A stretch of DNA of 32,610 nt from an uncultured Gammaproteobacteria bacterium (GTDB lineage Bacteria > Pseudomonadota > Gammaproteobacteria > HK1): assembly GCA_947258715.1 (NCBI GenBank), contig CAMYJH010000036.1, forward strand, positions 1 through 32,610, written 5' to 3'. Below, one piece after another: positions 17,966 to 25,846 of this stretch; position 1 is the first letter of the stretch; each line of letters begins with the position of its first letter. Position numbers and translations under genes: made by a program. The notes beneath the pieces were generated by a model. The model saw nothing but the letters and a program-made list of their open reading frames with translations, was not told the DNA's origin and made no database searches.

Positions 17966-19951
17966 ATGTTTTCCAAAATCCTTATTGCCAATCGCGGTGA
18001 AATCGCCTGCCGCGTGATGCGGACGGCAAAGCGCTTAGGTATCGCCACGGTGGCGGTGTACTCAGAGGCGGACGCCGACGCGCTTCACGTCGAGCTGGCA
18101 GATGAATCGCTTTGCATCGGCCCGGCACCTTCCACGGAAAGCTATCTTTCTATTGAAAAAATCGTCCAGGCGTGCAGGCAGACCGGTGCCGAAGCGGTGC
18201 ATCCCGGCTATGGCTTTCTTTCCGAGAACGCCGAATTTGCGAAGGCGCTGGACGAGGCCGGCATTGTTTTCATCGGACCGCCCGCGGATGCGATGCGCAC
18301 CATGGGCGACAAAATCGCGTCCAAGAATCTGGCCAAGTCTGCCGGCGTCAGCGCCATTCCGGGCAGCACCGAGGTGATTAAGGACACCAAACACGCGGAA
18401 GAAATAGCCCGGAAAATTGGCTATCCGGTCATGCTCAAAGCCAGCGCCGGCGGCGGCGGAAAGGGGATGCGGCTTGCCCGCGACGAGAGTTCCTGCCGGG
18501 AAGGATTCGAGCGCGCCACCAGCGAGGCCATGTCCAGTTTCGGCGACGGACGCGTGTTCATCGAAAAGTTCATCGAGCGGCCCCGACACATCGAAATACA
18601 GGTGCTTGCTGATTCACACGGAAACGTCGTTCATTTAGGAGAGCGCGAGTGTTCCATCCAGAGGCGACACCAGAAGATTATCGAAGAATCGCCATCGCCG
18701 TTCATCGACGAGGAAACGCGCAGCGCCATGGGCGCACAGGCAGTCGCACTGGCCAAAGCGGTGGACTATCGATCCGCGGGCACGGTTGAATTCGTCGTCG
18801 ATCCTGAGCGCAATTTCTATTTTCTGGAGATGAACACCCGTCTGCAGGTGGAACACCCGGTAACCGAGTGGGTCACGGGCCTGGATCTCGTTGAGCAGAT
18901 GATCCGAATCGCCGCCGGTGAGCAGATTTCCGTTCGCCAGGATGCGGTACGGCTGAAGGGCTCGGCGGTGGAGGCACGCATCTATGCCGAAGATCCCGCT
19001 CGAAATTTCAATCCGTCTCCGGGTCGCATCACCAAGTATTCGCCTGCCGACAAAAGCGACTTCATTCGCGTCGACAGCGGCGTCTTTCAGGGTGCGGAGG
19101 TGAGTAACTTTTACGATCCGATGATCGCCAAGCTCATTGCCTATGGTGAAACCAGGGCGTTGGCCATCGAGCGTCTCGAATTGGCGCTGGACAGGTTCAT
19201 AATTCGCGGCGTCGCCAGCAACCTGCCGTTTCTCTCTGCCATTGCGGCCAATCCACGCTATAAAGAGGGTGCTTTAAGCACTGATTTCATCGACCAGGAA
19301 TACCCTGAAGGATTTGACCCCGCCGATGTTCCGGAATCGAAACGAGCCCTCATTGCCGCCGTTGCGTCCGTGGTGCACGAGGCGTATGCGGAGCGGGCGA
19401 GCCTCATCAGCGGACAGATGCCGGGTTTTTCGCGCAAGATCTCAAACGCTTGGGTGGTGCGGATAGGCGATCACGCGACGGAAGTGAATTTGCGTTTCGG
19501 CGACTCGAAAATTGAAGCAAGGTGCGCCAACGAGGTCTTGAACCTCGAAAGCCGATGGCGGGTGGGCGATCCGCGTTTCGAGGCGCTGGTCAACGGCGAT
19601 TCCGTCTGTGTACAGCTGGAGAAACGGGGTGTGCGCTACCGCCTGATTCATGGCGGCGTCGACGTAAACTGTCATGTACTTACCCCGCGGGCGGCGGAGA
19701 TTTTTCGCCACGTGCCGGAAAGGCGCGATCAAGATACTTCCCGCTACTTGCTGTCTCCAATGCCGGGGCTGCTGGTTCGGCTGGCGGTATCCCCCGGCGA
19801 CCGCGTCGCTGAGGGGCAGGAGCTTGCCGTGGTTGAAGCGATGAAGATGGAAAATGTGCTGCGCGCTGATCAGGAACAAACGGTTGCCGCCCTGCTTTCA
19901 AAACCAGGCGACAGCCTGGCGACAGACCAGCCGATTATTGAGTTTGAGTAG
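17966..19951 (+). CDS. pccA: Propionyl-CoA carboxylase alpha subunit (biotin carboxylase plus biotin carrier)
   Basis: The 661-residue chain carboxylates its own biotin with ATP and bicarbonate. It starts with FSKILIANRGEIACRV, has the ATP-grasp glycine loop KASAGGGGKGMR near 163-174, and the HLGERECSIQRRHQKIIEE and EMNTRLQVEHPVTE blocks. A linker (BT) domain follows, and the C-terminal carrier has the biotin lysine K627 in VEAMKMENVL. An acetyl- or methylcrotonyl-CoA carboxylase alpha chain has a similar plan; the flanking pccB and mutase genes decide the call. The ATG at 17966 begins at the conserved N-terminus. Confidence 0.93.
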   Translation: MFSKILIANRGEIACRVMRTAKRLGIATVAVYSEADADALHVELADESLCIGPAPSTESYLSIEKIVQACRQTGAEAVHPGYGFLSENAEFAKALDEAGIVFIGPPADAMRTMGDKIASKNLAKSAGVSAIPGSTEVIKDTKHAEEIARKIGYPVMLKASAGGGGKGMRLARDESSCREGFERATSEAMSSFGDGRVFIEKFIERPRHIEIQVLADSHGNVVHLGERECSIQRRHQKIIEESPSPFIDEETRSAMGAQAVALAKAVDYRSAGTVEFVVDPERNFYFLEMNTRLQVEHPVTEWVTGLDLVEQMIRIAAGEQISVRQDAVRLKGSAVEARIYAEDPARNFNPSPGRITKYSPADKSDFIRVDSGVFQGAEVSNFYDPMIAKLIAYGETRALAIERLELALDRFIIRGVASNLPFLSAIAANPRYKEGALSTDFIDQEYPEGFDPADVPESKRALIAAVASVVHEAYAERASLISGQMPGFSRKISNAWVVRIGDHATEVNLRFGDSKIEARCANEVLNLESRWRVGDPRFEALVNGDSVCVQLEKRGVRYRLIHGGVDVNCHVLTPRAAEIFRHVPERRDQDTSRYLLSPMPGLLVRLAVSPGDRVAEGQELAVVEAMKMENVLRADQEQTVAALLSKPGDSLATDQPIIEFE

Positions 19952-20074
19952 GTGACATGAACCGGTGACGCGCAAAAAACCCGCTGTAGTAGTCTGCTTG
20001 CGGACCAATTCCTAATTCAGGCTGTCTAAAGATTCTCGATAGCCCAGATACGATATTTCATCCTCCACCCGTCC

Positions 20075-21121
20075 ATGGCCCGACTGGCAAATAAACCCGC
20101 GACGACTTCCGATATCGATAAGCTTGCCGAGGCCGTGATCTCGGGCAACCGTCGCGCCCTGGCGCGCGCCATCACCCTGGTGGAATCGTCAAAGCTCGAG
20201 CATCGTGCCGATGTCAAGGCGCTGCTTGCGCTGGTGACGCCGAATTCCGGCAGCGCCATTCGCATCGGTATCTCCGGCGTGCCGGGAGTGGGCAAGTCCA
20301 GCTTCATCGAAGCATTCGGTGAGCACATCATCGAGCAGGGGCATCGCCTCGCCGTGCTCGCCGTGGATCCGTCATCCGGTCGAACCGGCGGCTCGGTACT
20401 GGGCGACAAGACGCGCATGGCCCGGCTCGCATCAAATCCTTCAGCGTTTATACGTCCCTCTCCCTCGGCCGGGACGCTCGGGGGGGTTGCGCGTCGCACC
20501 CGGGAATCCATCGTCCTCTGCGAAGCGGCCGGGTATGACGTGGTGCTGGTGGAAACCGTGGGCGTGGGGCAGTCGGAATATGCCGTCGCCGACATGACCG
20601 ATATTTTCCTGCTGCTCATGTTGCCTGGCGGGGGCGATGAGCTCCAGGGGATGAAGCGGGGGATCATGGAGCTGGCGGATTTGATTCTGGTGAATAAGGC
20701 CGACGGCGAGCTTAAGGCGGCGGCCACCCGAGCCGCTGCGGATTACTCCAACGCGCTTCGGCTGTTCAGGCCCCGGGTCAACGGCTGGACCGTGCCGGTG
20801 GAGAGTTGTTCCGCGGTGGAGGGGAGGGGCATCGCCGAGGCCTGGGTCCAGGTGGAAAAATTCCGACGGCGATTTACCCGGGACGGGAGCATCGCCAGGC
20901 GGCGCGGCGCGCAGGCGCGGGCCTGGCTGTGGAACGAGATCCGCGAGGGCCTTAGCGCCGCTTTGATGTCGGACCCGAGCGTTGCCGACCGCGTGCGCGA
21001 GCTGGAATCCGGCGTCGTCAGCGGAAACGTGGCGGTGGCCGACGCGGCGGCCGAGGTGGTGGATTCTTTCTTACAACGATCCTCGGCCGGCGGGCGCCTA
21101 AAGAAACGAAAAGCGAAATGA
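20075..21121 (+). CDS. meaB: Methylmalonyl-CoA mutase-associated GTPase MeaB
   Basis: MeaB is a G3E-family chaperone that loads and protects the cobalamin cofactor of the mutase. The 348-residue protein has a Walker A at 68-76 (GVPGVGKSS), the AVDPSSGRTGGSVLGDKTRM block typical of MeaB/ArgK, VETVGVGQSE as the switch segment, and NKAD for guanine specificity. The C-terminal helical extension serves dimerisation in this family. It follows pccA by 123 nt and precedes the epimerase by 19 nt. No clear ribosome site precedes the ATG. It should serve the mutase at 13844. Confidence 0.93.
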   Translation: MARLANKPATTSDIDKLAEAVISGNRRALARAITLVESSKLEHRADVKALLALVTPNSGSAIRIGISGVPGVGKSSFIEAFGEHIIEQGHRLAVLAVDPSSGRTGGSVLGDKTRMARLASNPSAFIRPSPSAGTLGGVARRTRESIVLCEAAGYDVVLVETVGVGQSEYAVADMTDIFLLLMLPGGGDELQGMKRGIMELADLILVNKADGELKAAATRAAADYSNALRLFRPRVNGWTVPVESCSAVEGRGIAEAWVQVEKFRRRFTRDGSIARRRGAQARAWLWNEIREGLSAALMSDPSVADRVRELESGVVSGNVAVADAAAEVVDSFLQRSSAGGRLKKRKAK

Positions 21122-21140
21122 TTATTGAGGAAGCCATGAG

Positions 21141-21545
21141 ATGATTGGGCGATTGAATCACGTTGCCATCGTGGTGCCGGACCTCGACGCCGCCGCCGCC
21201 AGATATCGGGACGACCTCGGGGCGACCGTCTCCGATCCCGTTGAGCTGCCCGAGCATGGAGTGACCACGGTTTTCGTCGAGCTGTCCAACACGAAGATCG
21301 AGCTGCTGCATCCCTTGGGTCACGACTCGCCTATTGCCGCCTTCCTCGGGCGCAACGCGTCGGGCGGCATGCACCATGTTTGTTTCGAAGTCGACGACAT
21401 TCATGCCGCGCGGGACCAGCTGCTGAGATCGGGCGCCAGGGTGCTCGGCGATGGCGAGCCAAAGACCGGCGCCCACGGGAAGCCCGTGCTGTTTCTACAC
21501 CCCAAGGACTTCAGCGGCACACTGATCGAGATCGAGCAGGTCTGA
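21141..21545 (+). CDS. mce: Methylmalonyl-CoA epimerase
   Basis: This 134-residue vicinal-oxygen-chelate protein interconverts (S)- and (R)-methylmalonyl-CoA. Metal-ligand positions are visible: H7 in LNHVAIVV, H79 in GGMHHVCFEV and E130 in GTLIEIEQV. The KIELLHPLG segment at 52-60 carries a conserved glutamate. It completes the route from carboxylase product to mutase substrate. A GAGGA lies about 10 nt before the ATG, just after meaB, so the two are likely co-translated from one transcript. Confidence 0.93.
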   Translation: MIGRLNHVAIVVPDLDAAAARYRDDLGATVSDPVELPEHGVTTVFVELSNTKIELLHPLGHDSPIAAFLGRNASGGMHHVCFEVDDIHAARDQLLRSGARVLGDGEPKTGAHGKPVLFLHPKDFSGTLIEIEQV

Positions 21546-21555
21546 AGCCACGGCG

Positions 21556-23103
21556 TCAACCCAGCGCTTGGGTTTTCACCACCGGTTGCGCAAGGATCCA
21601 AAGGCTGGACATGGTGTAGCTCACCATCAGCACCAGCATGGGGATCTGGCTCATCAATACGCTGCGGTCATCTTCGAAAATCCGCCGTGCTTGTACGTGG
21701 GCCAGAATGACGGCGATGACGTGTCCGAGGACGATGGTAACCAGCGCCGTGTACCAAACGAAGCGCGCGCTGATGACGCCTACGTCTAAGTGCACGTACG
21801 CGGTGCCGAATAAGTCCCAGCCCCTGCCCATCGGATCCGACACCAGCGGAATCAACAGCTGGCCCGCCAGGGCGAAGAAAGACGCGTAGTGGGCGAGGTG
21901 ATAGGCGATGGCAATCGGCGCCAGCGTCAGCACGAACCAGCGGGCCATTTCGACCGCGCCGACACGGCGTCCCGCGGCGCGGGACATGAGCAGCGCGAAC
22001 AGCAAGTAGGCGCCCAAAAATATTCCGAGAAAGGAGACCAGGCCTATTGTCTTGATCAAACCCAGAAGATTGACGCCAAGGGACTGGAGCTCCAAAAGCA
22101 AAGGCCGCAGCACGCTGCTGGTGGCGACAAAGCTCAGCATCTCGTTCCATAGCGGGGTTTCCAGAAACCCGTCGAAGGTCACGTTTGAAAGCATCAAAAG
22201 CACAAACACCATCATCGAAAACGATACCGGCCGGGTGCTCAGGAGACCGCTACCGGGAACCCGCAAGACCCAGCTATCACCCGCCTGGGCGGGGCGTTCC
22301 GGATCGCGATGACCGAAGGGCGCAAAACGGCCAAGGATACCGAAGGCGACGGTGAATATGTCCGCGTGCTCGAGCCAGGGGTTGCGGCCGAATATCGCCA
22401 TTCCCAGGAAGCAGTAAAGGCCGTAGAGGATCATCCCAACGGCCAGCGCCGCCGGCCGCTCGGCGCCTTGGGGCACGAGCTCGAGCCAGGCCAGCGTCAG
22501 CAGCCCGACGGCCGCGGGCCAGGTGCCCAGCGAGCGTGGATAGGCCATCTGCAGCGAAAGCGTCTTCCGACCGGTAATCGCTGCAAAGCTCCGCTCAGCC
22601 CAGTCGTATAGAACGCCGTAGGGATTGACCAGCCGCCAGGGATTGGCGAGAAGTGCGGCCAGGTAAGCCATTCCGACCCACAGGCCCACCCAGAGCAGCG
22701 TCGGAACGATGTTTTTGAAAGTACTCTGGGTGCCGAATAAACCGGCGTAAGTGAGAAAAAATAAGCCGAGCACCGACAGACCCCGCAGCGCGGATCCGAG
22801 GCATCGCGCAAGCGTCGCGGACAAGCCGTCACAGCTTAAGTTGAACGACGTGACGCGGGCTGTCTCCGGTCGGGTTCGGAGCATTATCGCGAGCAAAAGG
22901 AAGGTCAAGAAGATCGACGTCCCCGCCCCCGCCAGGAAGAGCCCGAGCGGGAGGGGCAGGTCGTAGCGCTCGCCAAACGCGTGGGCGAGCACAGGCGAAG
23001 GCTTGATTGTCAGTGCCCCGGCAAGAGCCGTAGCCGCGACGGCGCGGGGATAGCTAAAAATCTGCTGCCCCCGTACTGATGTGTTGTTATCATACTCAGC
23101 CAT
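21556..23103 (-). CDS. Polytopic membrane protein, annotated in relatives as fenitrothion hydrolase-like
   Basis: The protein has about 515 residues from the ATG at 23103, with a possible cleaved or anchoring N-terminus (AVAATALAGALTIKPSPVLAH) and roughly ten hydrophobic spans. An AHAFGERYDLPLPLGLFLAGAG start and NPYGVLYDW and YHLAHYASFF motifs recur in proteobacterial membrane proteins that databases often name fenitrothion hydrolase; that name comes from my memory of the family and the reaction is not established here. A longer frame reaches 23292 but its first 63 residues look non-coding and would overlap the divergent gene at 23202. It is convergent with the epimerase gene (10 nt gap) and divergent from the SBP56-like gene, which may share control. 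Confidence 0.65.
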   Translation of the reverse strand: MAEYDNNTSVRGQQIFSYPRAVAATALAGALTIKPSPVLAHAFGERYDLPLPLGLFLAGAGTSIFLTFLLLAIMLRTRPETARVTSFNLSCDGLSATLARCLGSALRGLSVLGLFFLTYAGLFGTQSTFKNIVPTLLWVGLWVGMAYLAALLANPWRLVNPYGVLYDWAERSFAAITGRKTLSLQMAYPRSLGTWPAAVGLLTLAWLELVPQGAERPAALAVGMILYGLYCFLGMAIFGRNPWLEHADIFTVAFGILGRFAPFGHRDPERPAQAGDSWVLRVPGSGLLSTRPVSFSMMVFVLLMLSNVTFDGFLETPLWNEMLSFVATSSVLRPLLLELQSLGVNLLGLIKTIGLVSFLGIFLGAYLLFALLMSRAAGRRVGAVEMARWFVLTLAPIAIAYHLAHYASFFALAGQLLIPLVSDPMGRGWDLFGTAYVHLDVGVISARFVWYTALVTIVLGHVIAVILAHVQARRIFEDDRSVLMSQIPMLVLMVSYTMSSLWILAQPVVKTQALG

Positions 23104-23187
23104 CGACGCAGGCCGGCAACTTCCCAATTGCTGTTGCTTTGAATAAGAAATCGGGCGACAGAGCCTGATTCCAAGTCGAGTCCCCTT

Positions 23188-23194
23188 GGAGGAG
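23188..23194 (+). promoter_or_regulatory. Strong ribosome binding site for the SBP56-like gene
   Basis: GGAGGAG lies seven nt before the ATG at 23202, fixing that start and putting a full signal peptide at the N-terminus. Confidence 0.8.
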
Positions 23195-23201
23195 TAAAGA
23201 T

Positions 23202-24386
23202 ATGACTTTCGTACTAAACCGTCTCCTGTTTCCCGTTTTACTCGGCGCACTAATTGTGCTTTCCCTCCCTGCCCGCGGCGAAATCCTGGCACTCATGAAC
23301 TACGAGAGCAAAACGCCGGAGTCGCTCAAGACGCTTAAGCTCAGCGGACCCCAGCAGCGCGAAGAAGGCCTTGCCATCATCGATGTTGATCCGAATTCGG
23401 ACAGCTTCGGAAAGTGGCTCTGGAAGATGCCGCTTCCCCCCGATCTGGTTGCGCATCATATCTTCTATGACCGCACCATGACCAAGGGCTATATGACCGC
23501 GTTGGGCAAGAGCGAGCTGCACGTCATCGATTTCACTCGTAGCCCATATCGGATCAAACGCATCGACGTACCCCAGTGCAAGGTAGGCGAAGACGTGATC
23601 TTTTCCGAAGACAACACCACCTGGTATCTCACCTGCATGGGCTCGGCCACTGTAGTGGTGGGCGAGGTGGCTACGGACGAGATCAAGACCAACATCTCGA
23701 TACCTGGAACATATCCCCATGGCCTCGCCGTGCATACCGGCATCGACAGGGTGCTGGTGACGAGCACGATCCAGCCGGATCTTCAGAACCCGGATGAGAT
23801 CATTACCGTCATCCAGGCGAGCACCAACAAGGTGCTGGGCAAGCACAAGCTGTCCCAAAAACCGTCGCCCTCCGGGGAGGCTCCGGTGGAAATCCTGTTC
23901 GTGCCCGGCAGCAGTCCGCCGGTCGCCTACATCACCAACATGTTCGGCAACTCGCTGTGGGCAGCGGCCTGGAATCCGCAGAAGCAGGACTTCGACGTGT
24001 CTCAGGTGTTTGATTTCACCACCGTCGGCGCGGGCGTGCCGTTGGAGATGTACTTCAACCGTTCGGCTGATCGCATGTACTTGACCACGGCGAAACCCGG
24101 CAAGCTCCACGTCTTCGACATGACCAAAGGGCCGCTGAAGCCGACGCTGCTGACCTCCTTCGATGCAGGAGAGGGCGCGCACCACGTGGGCATCACCAAG
24201 GACGAGAAATACGCGTTCGTCCAAAATGCGTTGCTCAACCTTCCGGGGATGAGTGATGGCAGCATCACGGTAGTAGATTTGAAAGCGGAGAAGGTGGTCT
24301 CCTCGATGAACACGCTCAAGGAGCAGGGCTACAATCCCAACAGTTTCGTCCTGTTGCCCGAGTGGAATCACCTGGCGGGCCATTAA
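23202..24386 (+). CDS. Secreted beta-propeller protein, SBP56 / methanethiol oxidase-like
   Basis: The 394-residue protein starts with a signal peptide (about 1-26, ending ARG-E) and continues as a WD/YVTN-like propeller. Likeness to the selenium-binding protein 56 / methanethiol oxidase family is seen in IIDVDPNSDSFGKWLWKMPL followed by PPDLVAHHIF (H85-H86), the ELHVIDFTRSPYR strand, the YPHGLAVH segment (H173, H178), PLEMYFN at 280-286, GAHHVGI at 326-331 and a C-terminal EWNHLAGH. The clustered histidines resemble the copper-site histidines of methanethiol oxidase. C126 and C145 could form a disulfide in the periplasm. Generic YncE-type propellers are the alternative. A DmdA-like gene lies downstream on the same strand, which is suggestive. 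The function is inferred, not shown. Confidence 0.55.
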   Translation: MTFVLNRLLFPVLLGALIVLSLPARGEILALMNYESKTPESLKTLKLSGPQQREEGLAIIDVDPNSDSFGKWLWKMPLPPDLVAHHIFYDRTMTKGYMTALGKSELHVIDFTRSPYRIKRIDVPQCKVGEDVIFSEDNTTWYLTCMGSATVVVGEVATDEIKTNISIPGTYPHGLAVHTGIDRVLVTSTIQPDLQNPDEIITVIQASTNKVLGKHKLSQKPSPSGEAPVEILFVPGSSPPVAYITNMFGNSLWAAAWNPQKQDFDVSQVFDFTTVGAGVPLEMYFNRSADRMYLTTAKPGKLHVFDMTKGPLKPTLLTSFDAGEGAHHVGITKDEKYAFVQNALLNLPGMSDGSITVVDLKAEKVVSSMNTLKEQGYNPNSFVLLPEWNHLAGH

Positions 24387-24400
24387 AGCGCGAAACAACC

Positions 24401-24434
24401 CTAAGGAAGGCCTGATTTATCAGACCTTCCTTAG
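24401..24434. repeat. Strong hairpin after the SBP56-like gene (stem P0)
   Basis: Arms 24401-24415 and 24420-24434 pair at 14 of 15 positions around a TTTA loop, 14 nt after the stop codon. There is no T-run. The arm begins CTAAGGAAGG, similar in style to the ends of some insertion sequences. Confidence 0.65.
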
Positions 24435-24440
24435 CTAAGC

Positions 24441-24558
24441 AGGGATACGCCGGCGAATCCGATGACTGAAAGTCATTGGATTCGTGAGGCAAGTGGAAAC
24501 CGCGTTTTCACTGGCCGACTCTGAAAATTCCAGGGATGGAATTGTTCAGAGTATCCCT
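24441..24558 (+). ncRNA. Candidate structured RNA: closed three-hairpin fold before the DmdA-like gene
   Basis: A perfect 8-bp closing stem (AGGGATAC at 24441-24448 with GTATCCCT at 24551-24558) encloses three hairpins. P2 is 14 bp with a GAA loop (24454-24484), P3 is 8 bp with a CCGCG loop (24492-24512), and P4 is 12-14 bp with one bulge (24518-24552). The P4 loop repeats AGGGAT (24532-24537), which could compete for the same ATCCCT partner, a switch-like arrangement. An intrinsic terminator follows. It matches no riboswitch class I recognise. A small non-autonomous transposon with internal palindromes is the main alternative. Confidence 0.4.
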
Positions 24559-24580
24559 AATTTAATTTGAAATCGTGGCT

Positions 24581-24610
24581 AGACCGGGGTTTAATCCCCG
24601 GTCTTTTTTT
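24581..24610 (+). terminator. Canonical intrinsic terminator just before the DmdA-like gene
   Basis: A perfect 9-bp stem (AGACCGGGG at 24581-24589 with CCCCGGTCT at 24596-24604, loop TTTAAT) runs into seven T residues (24604-24610). It lies 195 nt after the SBP56-like stop and only 19 nt before the ATG at 24630. It may end the upstream transcript or act as an attenuator for the next gene. Confidence 0.9.
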
Positions 24611-24629
24611 GCCCAATGCAGCGACCACC

Positions 24630-25781
24630 ATGAGCAATCCGAATTACTTGCCCCTAGCCACCGGCCCGCGCCTTCGGCATTCACCATTTTTTGACGCGAC
24701 TTGCCGCTACGGCTGCAAGATCTACAGCGTCTACAACCACATGCTTCTGCCGCTTTACTACCAGAGTCCGGAAGCGGATTTCTGGCGGCTGGTAAACGAC
24801 GTCACCGTTTGGGACGTCGCCGGGGAGCGCCAGGTTGAGATTACCGGTCCGGATGCCGCTCGATTCACCCAGCTGCTGACGCCGAGGAATATTTCCAACT
24901 GCGATGCGGGGCAATGCAAGTACGTTCTTATTACGGCCGAAAACGGCGGCACCATCAACGATCCGGTATTGCTGAAGCTGGGCGAGCGCCACTTCTGGCT
25001 ATCGCTTGCCGACAGCGACGTGCTGCTCTGGGCCAAGGGCGTGGCATCCTCTGCCGGTATGAAGGTCCAGGTCCGCGAACCAGATGTATCGCCACTTCAG
25101 ATCCAGGGCCCTAAATCCCTCGAGGTCATGAAAACAGTCTTCGGCGACTGGGTGCAGGAGCTCAAGTACTTCCGTTTTCGCGAGCTTGACCACGAGGGCA
25201 TGCCCCTGGTCATTTCGAGAACCGGTTGGAGCGGAGAGCGCGGCTACGAAATCTTTCTCCGCGACGGAAGCTTCGGCGACTCGCTGTGGGAGAGAGTCAT
25301 GGAAGCGGGCCGTCCCTATAACATCGGACCGGCGGGACCGTCGACCATCCGCCGTATTGAGGCGGCGATGCTTTCCTACGGAGCGGATATGACCTTGGAA
25401 GAAAATCCTTTCGAGATTGGGCTTGGGCGGCTGGTGGACCTGGATCAGCCGGCAGACTTCATCGGCAAGGCTGCGCTGCGAGAAATCGCCAAAAACGGCG
25501 TTTCCCGACAGCTGGTGGGCGTGGAAATTGAAGGCGAGCCGCTTTCTCCCAACCGACAGTTCTGGCCGGTGCTTGCCGGCGATGCGCAATCCATCGGCCG
25601 GATCAGCAGCTGCGTGTGGTCGCCTAGGCTGAAGAAGAATATCGCGCTCGGCATGGTGAAACTGGGTCACGAAAAGGTCGGAAGCCGGCTCGAAATCGAC
25701 GCTGAAGGGGAAATCCGCCGCGCAACGGTCGTCGAGACGCCCTTCTACGATCCGAAGAAGGAGATTGTTAAAGCTAAGTGA
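24630..25781 (+). CDS. GcvT-fold demethylase, DmdA-like
   Basis: The 383-residue protein is in the aminomethyltransferase fold but closer to DMSP demethylase DmdA than to GcvT. Shared DmdA-style blocks are YNHMLLP at 35-41, VWDVAGERQVEITGPDAARF at 60-79, GQCKYV at 94-99, FWLSLADSDVLLWAKG at 122-137, QGPKS at 159-163, RRIEAAMLSYGADMTLEENPFE at 241-262 and SSCVWSPRLKKNIALGM at 327-342. Where GcvT has DD in its catalytic loop, this has N110-D111 (GGTINDPVLLKL), as in DmdA. It would move a methyl group to tetrahydrofolate. DMSP as substrate is unproven: many relatives act on other or unknown methyl donors. There is no Shine-Dalgarno before the ATG; an in-frame TTG at 24567 lies inside the terminator. 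Confidence 0.72.
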   Translation: MSNPNYLPLATGPRLRHSPFFDATCRYGCKIYSVYNHMLLPLYYQSPEADFWRLVNDVTVWDVAGERQVEITGPDAARFTQLLTPRNISNCDAGQCKYVLITAENGGTINDPVLLKLGERHFWLSLADSDVLLWAKGVASSAGMKVQVREPDVSPLQIQGPKSLEVMKTVFGDWVQELKYFRFRELDHEGMPLVISRTGWSGERGYEIFLRDGSFGDSLWERVMEAGRPYNIGPAGPSTIRRIEAAMLSYGADMTLEENPFEIGLGRLVDLDQPADFIGKAALREIAKNGVSRQLVGVEIEGEPLSPNRQFWPVLAGDAQSIGRISSCVWSPRLKKNIALGMVKLGHEKVGSRLEIDAEGEIRRATVVETPFYDPKKEIVKAK

Positions 25782-25846
25782 GCCTCCAGCCGGCTTGTTG
25801 CTTGCAGTTGCAAGAGGTCCCATCCGCGCCAAAAAAATCCTGCGGA

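Noticed and set aside
23250..24398. Minus-strand frame of 382 codons across the propeller gene
   Set aside because: Antisense to the SBP56-like gene, which has a perfect ribosome site and signal peptide; the minus translation has neither.
24441..24558. tRNA or tmRNA reading of the closed three-hairpin fold
   Set aside because: It lacks an anticodon stem of standard geometry, a T-loop and a CCA-type acceptor end; stem lengths are wrong for a tRNA.
24567..24629. Upstream TTG start for the DmdA-like protein
   Set aside because: The 21 extra codons run through the intrinsic terminator and are not part of the conserved domain.
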